A DNA stretch of 6,831 nt from an uncultured Nitrosomonadales bacterium (GTDB lineage Bacteria > Pseudomonadota > Gammaproteobacteria > Burkholderiales > Gallionellaceae): assembly GCA_903934275.1 (NCBI GenBank), contig CAIZNF010000557.1:1-6831 (forward strand). Direction: 5' to 3'. A program made the translations under genes and the position numbers. Position 1 is the stretch's first letter. Each line of letters starts with the position of its first letter. The notes below the pieces were generated by a model. It did no database searches, had not been told where the DNA came from, and was given only the letters and a program-made list of their open reading frames with translations. Shown here in pieces: positions 1 to 6,357 of this stretch.

Positions 1-2123
1 ACGCGCGCGACGATGCTCATGACACGCGGCAGCGGCATCAGATTGCCCGCCTTGGAGTAGGGCACCAGATCCTTGCCCTTGAGGAATTCCATCGCGATGT
101 AGGCCAGATCGTGCTCTTCGCCCGCATCGTAAATTGATACGATGTTCGGGTGGTTCAAGCGGCCCGCCGTTTCGGCTTCGCGGAAAAAACGCTCCTTCAC
201 TTCCTGCAGTTCATCGGCCTCGAACTCCTGCGATAATGCCATCGTTTTGATCGCCACCACCCGGCCAATCTTGGGGTCTTTGCCGTAATACACCACGCCC
301 ATCGCACCCTTGCCGAGCTCCCTCTCGATTTCGTAGCGCCCCAGCATCGGTTTGGATACGCCTTCCTTACCCAGCACCATGGTACTGGCGTTGCTCTTGC
401 CGGATGAGCCGCCGAGTATCACCGTTTCCGACATCGCTTTGGATTGCGCCAGGCGCGTGTTCAGGTCGCGGAACTTGGGGTTGTATTCCGCCATGTATTT
501 GAATACCGACTCGGCCTTGTTGAACTGGCGCTTGCGTTCGAAATCCAACCCGAGGTTGTACAACACTTCCATCAGGCTGTCATCGATTTGAACTTTGCGG
601 AATTTGTCAAAGGCAATGTCCAATTGCCCCTGCCCCTGGAAAGCCAGGCCGAGCATACGGTTGCTTTCCGCCGATTCGGCATCGGACTTCTGTTTGCCTT
701 TTTCGGTCAGCAGGAAACGCTTGGTGGTCAGCAATAAATGTCCCACCAGCAACAGCGTGGCGGGCAGCATCAGCTGCAACCATAGCGCTTGCGTCGTCAT
801 CAACACGAAATGCGTCGCCAGCAACACCGCGAACAACGCGGTCGTCACCGCCGCACCGACGGCCGCATTCAAGCGTGGCAGCAATAAAATCAAATAAAGC
901 GCGACCAGCAGAAATACGCCTATTTGCGCCATTGCCGCCCAGCTTGGCACAACGAAGAAATCACCCTTTAGGATGCTGGATACCGAATGCGCCAGAATAA
1001 ATACGGGAGCCATGCCCGCAGAAATCGGTGTCACTTGCAGTGCGCCCACACCTGCTGCCGACGCGCCGATCAGCACGATCTTATCGCGATATTTTTCCGC
1101 CGGAATTTTGCCGGTAAACACATCATAGAAAGAATCCACCGGGAAGGCTGGATGCCCGTCGCCATCCTTGTAAAAATAGGTGTGCATTTGCACAGCCTGA
1201 TCGGTAGTAATTTTCTGGTTACCCAGTTGTACCCCTTCGCCCAGATTGACATGTATGTCCTTGGGTTCGAGATTGAGGCTTCTGGCTGCCAACATCAATG
1301 AAAGCGACGGATAATATTGATTGTAATAGCCAACCACCAGCGGCTCGGTGCGCACCGCGCCGTCCACATCCGGGAAACTGTTCAGGTGTCCGATGGACAG
1401 CGCTTTGCTGCCCAGCGCCGGAATCGGCGACAACACACCCCGCGAAGACAGCGGCAATGCGCCCGAACCGCTGGCATCTTTCACGTTGCTGAGATTGTTG
1501 CGCAGCACATAGTCCGGCAAAGGCTTATCCGGCTTGCCTTGCGGTTCACCCAGATTGAAAAACATCGCAAGCAGCACATCGTTGGAATTGGACATGCTCT
1601 CGCTGAGTTTCTTGTCGTTATCGAGATTTTTTGCCGCTTCCAGCAGCAAAGCATCGAGCTGGGGCCATTCCGCCGGATTGGCAGGAGCAGCCGGATCCAC
1701 CGTACTGGCCATGCCAGTCTGGCTTTCAGGGCCGGTATTGCCTGCTCCGCCACTTTCCAGAAGTGCTGATTTACCGAGCAACCCGGCAATTTTGTAAATG
1801 TAGCCCAGCCCGGCATCGACTTGCGGCTCGAAGAAAAAAGCGGTATGCCCGATCACCTTGGCATGACCTGCCGACAGAATATCAATCATTCTGGCGTGAA
1901 TCTCGCGTGGCCACGGCCAACGCCCCAGATTGGCGATGCTCTGGTCATCAATTGCGATTACCGCAATTTTGTCGCTCGGCACACGTGTCGAAGCCAGAAC
2001 GCCCAAGTCATAAGCTTTGCGCTCCAAACTTTGCATCAGGCCGCTGTTCGAGCCAGGTATAAACACCAGAGCGACCAACAAACCAACGAACCAATCTTTC
2101 TTCCAGAGCGACCACTTATTCAT
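1..2123 (-). CDS. CHASE2-domain membrane serine/threonine protein kinase (C-terminus cut by the window edge)
   Basis: This is an open frame of 707 codons, read leftwards from the ATG at 2121-2123, with no stop before the window edge. It begins with a short cytoplasmic stretch and one membrane segment (about residues 11-24). A large CHASE2-type extracytoplasmic domain follows (about 30-385), with the typical pieces VIAIDDQSIANLGRWPWPR near its start and KIVLIGAS near its end. Three more membrane segments lie at about 390-412, 415-440 and 445-466. A helical, TPR-like linker (about 480-560) leads to the kinase domain (from about 592). The glycine loop GKGAMGVV and the ATP-binding lysine of VAIK (K626) are present, as is the helix-C glutamate in FFREAE. 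The HRD and DFG motifs would lie beyond the window. The topology puts the sensor in the periplasm and the kinase in the cytoplasm. The protein presumably phosphorylates Ser/Thr on unknown targets after an unknown signal. The architecture is certain enough; the function is inferred. Confidence 0.9.
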   Translation of the reverse strand, partial: MNKWSLWKKDWFVGLLVALVFIPGSNSGLMQSLERKAYDLGVLASTRVPSDKIAVIAIDDQSIANLGRWPWPREIHARMIDILSAGHAKVIGHTAFFFEPQVDAGLGYIYKIAGLLGKSALLESGGAGNTGPESQTGMASTVDPAAPANPAEWPQLDALLLEAAKNLDNDKKLSESMSNSNDVLLAMFFNLGEPQGKPDKPLPDYVLRNNLSNVKDASGSGALPLSSRGVLSPIPALGSKALSIGHLNSFPDVDGAVRTEPLVVGYYNQYYPSLSLMLAARSLNLEPKDIHVNLGEGVQLGNQKITTDQAVQMHTYFYKDGDGHPAFPVDSFYDVFTGKIPAEKYRDKIVLIGASAAGVGALQVTPISAGMAPVFILAHSVSSILKGDFFVVPSWAAMAQIGVFLLVALYLILLLPRLNAAVGAAVTTALFAVLLATHFVLMTTQALWLQLMLPATLLLVGHLLLTTKRFLLTEKGKQKSDAESAESNRMLGLAFQGQGQLDIAFDKFRKVQIDDSLMEVLYNLGLDFERKRQFNKAESVFKYMAEYNPKFRDLNTRLAQSKAMSETVILGGSSGKSNASTMVLGKEGVSKPMLGRYEIERELGKGAMGVVYYGKDPKIGRVVAIKTMALSQEFEADELQEVKERFFREAETAGRLNHPNIVSIYDAGEEHDLAYIAMEFLKGKDLVPYSKAGNLMPLPRVMSIVAR

Positions 2124-2129
2124 TAACTA

Positions 2130-2135
2130 CTCCCT
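2130..2135 (-). promoter_or_regulatory. Ribosome binding site of the CHASE2 kinase gene
   Basis: On the minus strand the sequence AGGGAG ends 6 nt before the ATG at 2123. This is a good Shine-Dalgarno match at normal spacing and supports that start codon. No other start nearby in the frame is as well placed. Confidence 0.6.
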
Positions 2136-2168
2136 GATACCTGTTGTCGAGCAAGTTGTGGCGCGGAT

Positions 2169-2198
2169 ATTAAAGTATTTCGCAATAATGCACCACAA
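2169..2198 (-). promoter_or_regulatory. Possible sigma-70 promoter of the CHASE2 kinase gene
   Basis: Reading the minus strand, TTGTGG (2193-2198) and TTTAAT (2169-2174) are separated by 18 nt and lie in an AT-rich patch. They would start transcription about 40 nt ahead of the kinase start codon. The -35 match is only moderate, and alternative -10 hexamers (such as CATTAT) exist nearby, so this is a candidate only. Confidence 0.3.
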
Positions 2199-2389
2199 TC
2201 CTTTTGATTTGTCACGAATTATTCGAATTGTTGCATTGCGTGATTGCGGGATGAGTTTCCAGGTTTTGCTCGATAAATCCAACCCGGACGAACCAGCGTA
2301 AACGGGAAGCAGGGCATGGTGCTGTGGGTACGCTACGCCCTTCGACCATTTGCTCAGCCTGTGTGCTGAATTTTAAGGGGCTCCCAAAA

Positions 2390-3790
2390 TTATTTTGCGA
2401 GGCCGTTGCGCGCGCGCACAATCGCTGCGGCAACCTGATTTGGCGCGGTTCCACCGATATGGTTGCGGCTGGCAAGCGACCCTTCCAGCGTCAGTACCTG
2501 ATACACGTCATCGCCGATCAGGGTGGAGAACTGCTGCAACTCGGCGAGGCCGATGTCGCTCAGGTCGCAGCCGCGCTGTTCGGCGAAGCGCACCGCCAGC
2601 GCCACGGCTTCATGCGCATCGCGGAATGGCAAACCCTTTTTTACCAGATAATCAGCCAGGTCGGTGGCCGTGGCATAGCCCTGCAATGCCGCGCTGCGCA
2701 TGGCTTCCGGTTTGACGGTGATGCCGCCGATCATGTCGGCGTAAATGCGTAGCGTCTGGGTCAGCGTTTCCACCGTGTCGAACAGTGGCTCCTTGTCTTC
2801 CTGGTTGTCCTTGTTGTAGGCCAGCGGCTGGCCTTTCATCAGCGTGAGCAGCGCGACCAGATGTCCGTTGACGCGCCCGGTTTTGCCGCGCACCAGTTCC
2901 GGCACGTCTGGATTTTTTTTCTGAGGCATGATGGAAGAGCCGGTGCAGAAGCGGTCGGCGATGTCGATGAAGCCGAAGCGCGGGCTCATCCACAGGATCA
3001 GCTCTTCGGAGAAACGCGACAGATGTGTCATGATCAGCGCGGCGCAGGCGGTGAATTCGATGGCGAAGTCGCGGTCAGAAACAGCATCCAGCGAGTTTTC
3101 GCATACGCCGTCAAATCCTAATAGCTCGGCGACATATTCTCGTTTGATCGGATAACTGGTTCCGGCCAGCGCCGCCGCGCCGAGCGGCAAACGGTTGACC
3201 CGCTTGCGGCAATCACGCAGGCGTTCCGCATCGCGCTTGAGCATCTCGAAATATGCCATCAAGTGATGTGCGAAGCTGATCGGTTGCGCGACCTGTAAAT
3301 GAGTGAAGCCGGGCATGATGGTGCTGGTGTGCTGTTCGGCGAGGTCGAGCAGTGCGCCTTGCAGCGCCTTGATAAGGCCGAGCAGATCGTCGATGGCGCT
3401 GCGCAGATACAGGCGCACGTCGGTCGCCACCTGGTCGTTGCGCGAACGCCCGGTGTGCAGGCGTTTGCCGGCATCGCCGACCAGCGTGGTGAGGCGTTTT
3501 TCGATGTTGAGATGCACGTCTTCGAGGTCGAGCGACCAGACGAATTCGCCGCAGAGAATTTCATTTTCGATTTGCCCGAGGCCGCGCTGAATATCTTTCA
3601 AGTCCTGCAATCTGATGATGTCGCAAGCCGCCAGCATCTGCGCGTGCGCCAGCGAACCCTGGATGTCGAACAATGCCAGCTTGTGGTCGAAGCCCACCGA
3701 CGCGGTGTAGCGCTTCACCAGTTCTGCCACCGGTTCGTTAAAACGTCCCGACCAGGTATCGTTATTTTTCTCTTGCGTTGGATCTTGCAT
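2390..3790 (-). CDS. argH: Argininosuccinate lyase
   Basis: The 466-residue product is the full length usual for ArgH. It splits argininosuccinate into arginine and fumarate, the last step of arginine synthesis, in the cytoplasm and as a homotetramer. It belongs to the fumarase/aspartase superfamily. The N-terminal TWSGRF (12-17), the HTGRSRNDQ segment, the conserved histidine in GFTHLQ (H164) and the superfamily signature [12 protein letters not shown] (284-295), with its catalytic-loop serines, are all present. I chose the ATG at 3790 because a G-rich Shine-Dalgarno (GGGGG) lies about 5 nt upstream. A GTG at 3802, in frame, would add four residues and cannot be excluded. The gene is divergent from the histidine kinase gene, with only 43 bp between start codons. 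The same argH-kinase-regulator order is known from Pseudomonas (argH-algZ-algR). Confidence 0.97.
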   Translation of the reverse strand: MQDPTQEKNNDTWSGRFNEPVAELVKRYTASVGFDHKLALFDIQGSLAHAQMLAACDIIRLQDLKDIQRGLGQIENEILCGEFVWSLDLEDVHLNIEKRLTTLVGDAGKRLHTGRSRNDQVATDVRLYLRSAIDDLLGLIKALQGALLDLAEQHTSTIMPGFTHLQVAQPISFAHHLMAYFEMLKRDAERLRDCRKRVNRLPLGAAALAGTSYPIKREYVAELLGFDGVCENSLDAVSDRDFAIEFTACAALIMTHLSRFSEELILWMSPRFGFIDIADRFCTGSSIMPQKKNPDVPELVRGKTGRVNGHLVALLTLMKGQPLAYNKDNQEDKEPLFDTVETLTQTLRIYADMIGGITVKPEAMRSAALQGYATATDLADYLVKKGLPFRDAHEAVALAVRFAEQRGCDLSDIGLAELQQFSTLIGDDVYQVLTLEGSLASRNHIGGTAPNQVAAAIVRARNGLAK

Positions 3791-3833
3791 TGTCGCCCCC
3801 ACTTGTCCCCGAAAGGCGGTAAACTTTCACGCC

Positions 3834-4961
3834 ATGAATGAAGCACGCAGTATAAAACAAAACACCTTGTCCGACGCATTGCCCAACTTCCGCAATCTCG
3901 GTGTCACGTTGCGCATCCTGTTGGCCTGCAACGGGCTGGCATTGTTGCAGGCGTTGCTGCAAGCGGATAGATGGGCGGATGTGGCGCAGCTCATGATGCA
4001 GATTGCCGCGCTGCTCACGCCGATATTATTGTCTGCTTTGCTGCTGCTGTGGGCCGCGCAGCCGTTGCTGGACCGACTTGTTTATTGGCGCGGCGTGCTG
4101 GCGGTGAATGCGCTGGCGGTGGTGTTGACGCTGTCCATCTATTATTTTGGCGGTGAGCTGTATCACCCGCTGGGCCACGATGATGCCTATTTTGATGTGG
4201 TGCGCTACGCATTGCTCAGTGTGCTGGTGTGCTGCATTCTGCTGATGTATTTCCGCTGGCGCAGCCAAGTTCTGTCGCGCGCTTTACATGACGCGCGTTT
4301 GCAGGTGTTGCGCGCGCGTATCCGCCCGCATTTCCTGTTTAACACCATCAACGCCGTGCTCGGTATCGTGCGCGCGCAACCCAAACAGGCAGAGACCGCG
4401 CTGGAAGATATGGCGGATTTGTTCCGCATGGCGATGTCGGATGCGCAAGACCTTGTGCCGTTGCGCCAGGAAATAGAGTTGAGCAAACAATACATCGCCT
4501 TGGAGCAATTGCGCATGGGAGATCGGTTGCGCGTGGATTGGCAAATTCAAGGTGTGCCGGGAGACGCACTGATTCCGCCGCTGTTGTTGCAGCCGCTGCT
4601 GGAAAATGCCGTGTACCACGGCATTGAACCGCTGCCGCAAGGCGGTTGCATCAACATCGTGTTGGGCCAAAGCGGTGATAAGTTGCGGCTCAAGGTAGAG
4701 AATCCTAGCGTGTTGCGTGGCGATACTGCGCCAAACGCCCCACAAGGGCTCTCGCATTCGGAGGGCTCGGACAACTTCCCCGACTCTCGCAAGTCTGAAA
4801 AATTGACACGCTCCCACACCGGCAACAGAATGGCGTTGCAGAATATTCGCGAACGCTTGGATTTGCTGTTCGATGCCGAGGCGCGTTATCAGGTTGAAAG
4901 CGGCAAGGATTTTTACCGCGTAGAAATAATGCTGCCCTACATGAAAGAGAAAACAACATGA
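3834..4961 (+). CDS. algZ: LytS/AlgZ(FimS)-type membrane sensor histidine kinase
   Basis: The 375-residue protein has about four hydrophobic membrane segments (near 23-45, 52-75, 86-106 and 122-140). A His_kinase/LytS-type transmitter follows. The phospho-acceptor is H166 in RPHFLFN, and the N-box is ENAVYHGIE (N258). The G-box region GNRMALQNIRERL (330-342) lacks the usual GxGxG spacing, as is common in AlgZ relatives. It should autophosphorylate and pass phosphate to the regulator encoded next. Between the N-box domain and the G-box sits a polar segment of about 33 residues (about 294-326), rich in S, D, G and N, which I do not remember in homologues. The start ATG at 3834 has only a distant purine-rich stretch (AAGGCGG, 14 nt upstream), so translation may be weak. 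The stop overlaps the next start (ATGA). The algZ name rests on family and gene order; the signal sensed is unknown. Confidence 0.88.
   Translation: MNEARSIKQNTLSDALPNFRNLGVTLRILLACNGLALLQALLQADRWADVAQLMMQIAALLTPILLSALLLLWAAQPLLDRLVYWRGVLAVNALAVVLTLSIYYFGGELYHPLGHDDAYFDVVRYALLSVLVCCILLMYFRWRSQVLSRALHDARLQVLRARIRPHFLFNTINAVLGIVRAQPKQAETALEDMADLFRMAMSDAQDLVPLRQEIELSKQYIALEQLRMGDRLRVDWQIQGVPGDALIPPLLLQPLLENAVYHGIEPLPQGGCINIVLGQSGDKLRLKVENPSVLRGDTAPNAPQGLSHSEGSDNFPDSRKSEKLTRSHTGNRMALQNIRERLDLLFDAEARYQVESGKDFYRVEIMLPYMKEKTT
3849..3854 (-). promoter_or_regulatory. Candidate -10 element for argH, inside the divergent gene
   Basis: On the minus strand TATACT (five of six matches to TATAAT) lies 58 nt ahead of the argH ATG, within the first codons of the divergent histidine kinase gene. 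It is preceded by an AT-rich stretch. No good -35 hexamer is found at 16-18 nt spacing. The 43-bp intergenic space is too short for two independent promoters, so at least one promoter must lie inside the opposite gene. Confidence 0.35.
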
Positions 4962-5770
4962 GTGTCATCGAACTGGCTCTGCGCGTTTTCATTGTGGACG
5001 ACGAGCCGCCTGCGCGCAACCGGCTGCGCGACTTGTTGAGTGACTGCAGCGACCAGTTGGCGCTGGTCGTGGTGGGTGAAGCGGGCAACGGTCAGGAAGC
5101 ATTGAACAAGCTGATGGAAATACCGGCTGACGTGGTGTTGCTGGACATCCGTATGCCGCAGATGGATGGTATCGAACTCGCACAGCACATACAAAAAATG
5201 CCCAAACCTGTTTTGATTCCTGCCGATGGGCCAATTCAAAGCCCGGCGAAGTGGCCGCCGGTGATTATTTTTACCACAGCCTACGATGTTTATGCGATCA
5301 AGGCATTTGAGCTGCACGCGATTGATTATCTGCTCAAGCCGATTCGGCTTGGACGCCTGTTTGAGGCGCTGACCCGCGCGCGCGATGCCGTGCCGGTGCA
5401 AACCGCAGTGCTGCGCGAACTGCTGCCCGAGCCGCGCAAGTTTCTCTCCATCCACGAGCGCGGCAAGATTCATCTGGTACCCATCGAGCAAGTGCTATTT
5501 TTGCGCGCCGAGTTGAAATATGTCTCGGTGCGCACCGCAGAACGTGAATACTTGATGGAAGAATCGCTCACCGCTTTGGAAAAAGAATTCGCCGCGCGTT
5601 TTACGCGGGTTCACCGCAACTGCCTGGTTGCCAAAGAGGCGATAGGGGGGTTTGAGAAAGGGGGGGGCGAAGAGGGCGAGGGCAGCGGCTGGATGGTCAG
5701 GCTGAAAGGCTTGGATGAAATGATCGCCATCAGCCGCCGCCAGCAGCATATTGTCAAGGAATTCGGTTGA
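4958..5770 (+). CDS. algR: AlgR-type LytTR response regulator
   Basis: The 270-residue DNA-binding regulator has an N-terminal receiver domain (about 8-140) and a C-terminal LytTR domain (about 160-266). Receiver residues are in place: acidic pair D14-D15, phospho-acceptor D63 in LLDIRMPQMDG, T107 in TTAYD, and K127 in LLKPI. The LytTR part shows FLSIHERGKIHLVP, FLRAELKYVSVRT, FTRVHRNCLV and the terminal LKGLDEMIAISRRQ. It is presumably phosphorylated by the kinase encoded just upstream. Their reading frames overlap by 4 bp (ATGA), so translation is likely coupled; the ribosome binding site (AAAGAG) is modest. Two oddities are a roughly 17-residue insertion in the receiver (83-99, proline-rich) before the beta strand VIIFTTAYD, and a Gly/Glu-rich loop (235-244) encoded partly by a G8 tract. 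By analogy AlgR relatives control surface polysaccharide and pili; targets here are unknown. Confidence 0.92.
   Translation: MSVIELALRVFIVDDEPPARNRLRDLLSDCSDQLALVVVGEAGNGQEALNKLMEIPADVVLLDIRMPQMDGIELAQHIQKMPKPVLIPADGPIQSPAKWPPVIIFTTAYDVYAIKAFELHAIDYLLKPIRLGRLFEALTRARDAVPVQTAVLRELLPEPRKFLSIHERGKIHLVPIEQVLFLRAELKYVSVRTAEREYLMEESLTALEKEFAARFTRVHRNCLVAKEAIGGFEKGGGEEGEGSGWMVRLKGLDEMIAISRRQQHIVKEFG
5660..5667 (+). repeat. G8 homopolymer tract inside the LytTR domain
   Basis: Eight consecutive G residues encode Gly235-Gly236 and part of Gly237 of the response regulator; a second run of six G lies at 5645-5650. Loss of one G brings a TGA into frame at 5703-5705. Gain of one brings a TGA into frame at 5716-5718. 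Either change would remove the last LytTR segment. Whether the tract varies cannot be judged from one sequence. Confidence 0.85.
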
Positions 5771-5790
5771 TCCTGAAAAGCGTAGTTCAT

Positions 5791-5915
5791 CCGCAGATTA
5801 CGCAGATTCACGCAGATTAAACAAAAAATTCCTCATTGGGTGAACTCAACTTTTTGGTGATGCCATCATCGCTGATAATCGCATAAAAATCTGCGTGAAT
5901 CTGCGTAATCTGCGG
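5791..5915. repeat. Long inverted repeat with internal 10-bp units, between convergent genes
   Basis: The left arm (5791-5818) and right arm (5888-5915) are perfect reverse complements over 28 bp, enclosing a 69-nt loop. Each arm is built of three roughly 10-bp units of the form CGCAGATT plus two bases. The element lies between the 3' ends of the response regulator gene and the DUF1841 gene. A T5 run follows the right arm on the plus strand (5921-5925), so the hairpin could end transcription from the left. From memory, similar CGCAGATTA-type palindromes are dispersed in several proteobacterial genomes, which would make this a copy of an interspersed palindromic repeat. No transposase is present. 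Confidence 0.85.
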
Positions 5916-5931
5916 GCAGATTTTTCCGGGT

Positions 5932-6357
5932 TTACTGTTTTTCCAGACAGGCTAAGTAAATCGCCGCATCCGGCTGGGTGCGGTCGCGCTGTGCTTGCCA
6001 GATCATTTCGCCGAGGCATTCCATCATGCGGTGTTGCGCGTCGTGTTCCGATTCGAGTCTCTGTGTCAGGCGCGAAAAATGCGCGCGTATCCCAGCCGGT
6101 TGGTTGATGGAGATTTGCTCCTCGATGGTGAGGTGCATCATCAGGTGCAGGAACGGATTGGCCGCGCCTTGCTCCGGCAGGTAGTCTTTACCCTGGTGGC
6201 ATTCAGGATTTTCCAGCATGGTGTGGTATTCGGGATGTTTGCCGATAAGTTGCGCGGCGAGGTCTTCCAGCGGCGTGAGCAGTTCACCGGCCCCGCGCTT
6301 TCGCCACGACTCAAACAAGAAATTGCGCGCTTCGTCACGCGATGGATTAAAAAACAT
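5932..6357 (-). CDS. DUF1841 family protein, function unknown
   Basis: The 141-residue soluble protein starts MFFNPSRDEARNF and has no signal peptide or membrane segment. I recognise it as DUF1841, a family of unknown function in beta- and gamma-proteobacteria. It is mostly helical, with conserved-looking KHPEYH, a His-rich HLMMHLTIEEQI segment and ESEHDAQHRMMECLGEMIWQAQR near the C-terminus. The histidines and acidic residues could bind a metal, but this is a guess. The ATG at 6357 overlaps the nth stop by one base (TGATG), pointing to translational coupling and co-transcription with nth. A start nine codons upstream exists but would lie inside nth and adds an atypical extension. A weak AAAGAG ribosome binding site precedes the chosen start. 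Confidence 0.85.
   Translation of the reverse strand: MFFNPSRDEARNFLFESWRKRGAGELLTPLEDLAAQLIGKHPEYHTMLENPECHQGKDYLPEQGAANPFLHLMMHLTIEEQISINQPAGIRAHFSRLTQRLESEHDAQHRMMECLGEMIWQAQRDRTQPDAAIYLACLEKQ

Larger units (their letters stand above)
2124..2389. other. Intergenic region between argH and the CHASE2 kinase gene
   Basis: This 266-bp gap separates the end of argH from the start of the kinase gene on the same strand. It holds the candidate promoter and ribosome binding site described separately. Just after argH there are two weak hairpins on the minus strand: GGG/CCC around AGC, and TCAGC (2354-2358) pairing with GCTGA (2365-2369). Neither is followed by a proper T-run. The stretch cccttcgac...gctcag (about 2338-2357) resembles the half of a palindromic repeat that I recall as common in beta- and gamma-proteobacteria, but no matching second arm is seen. 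I find no convincing gene here. Confidence 0.5.

Noticed and set aside
2183..2198. A sigma-54-like promoter (TGGTGC...TTGC, minus strand) ahead of the CHASE2 kinase
   Set aside because: The GG and GC elements are 9 nt apart instead of the required 10, and sigma-54 tolerates little change in spacing. No enhancer site was seen.
2371..2389. Intrinsic terminator directly after argH
   Set aside because: The possible stem has only three G-C pairs and no proper T-run follows it, so it is too weak to call.
3734..3762. Sigma-70 promoter for the histidine kinase inside argH (TTCGTT, 17 nt, TATCGT)
   Set aside because: The spacing is good, but both hexamers match the consensus poorly.
3791..3802. GTG start of argH at 3802
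   Set aside because: Possible, but the ATG at 3790 has a better-spaced G-rich ribosome binding site and gives the more usual N-terminus.
3299..3841. A long open frame on the plus strand opposite argH (about 180 codons)
   Set aside because: It lies wholly antisense to a clear argH gene, has no recognisable domain, and is explained by GC-rich third positions of argH.
5791..5820. CRISPR-like or tandem satellite array (three CGCAGATT units)
   Set aside because: Units are about 10 bp with no spacers. They form the arm of an inverted repeat, not a CRISPR array.
5895..6107. Small plus-strand open frame starting within the inverted repeat
   Set aside because: It is made of repeat sequence and antisense DUF1841 sequence, with no ribosome binding site or recognisable product.
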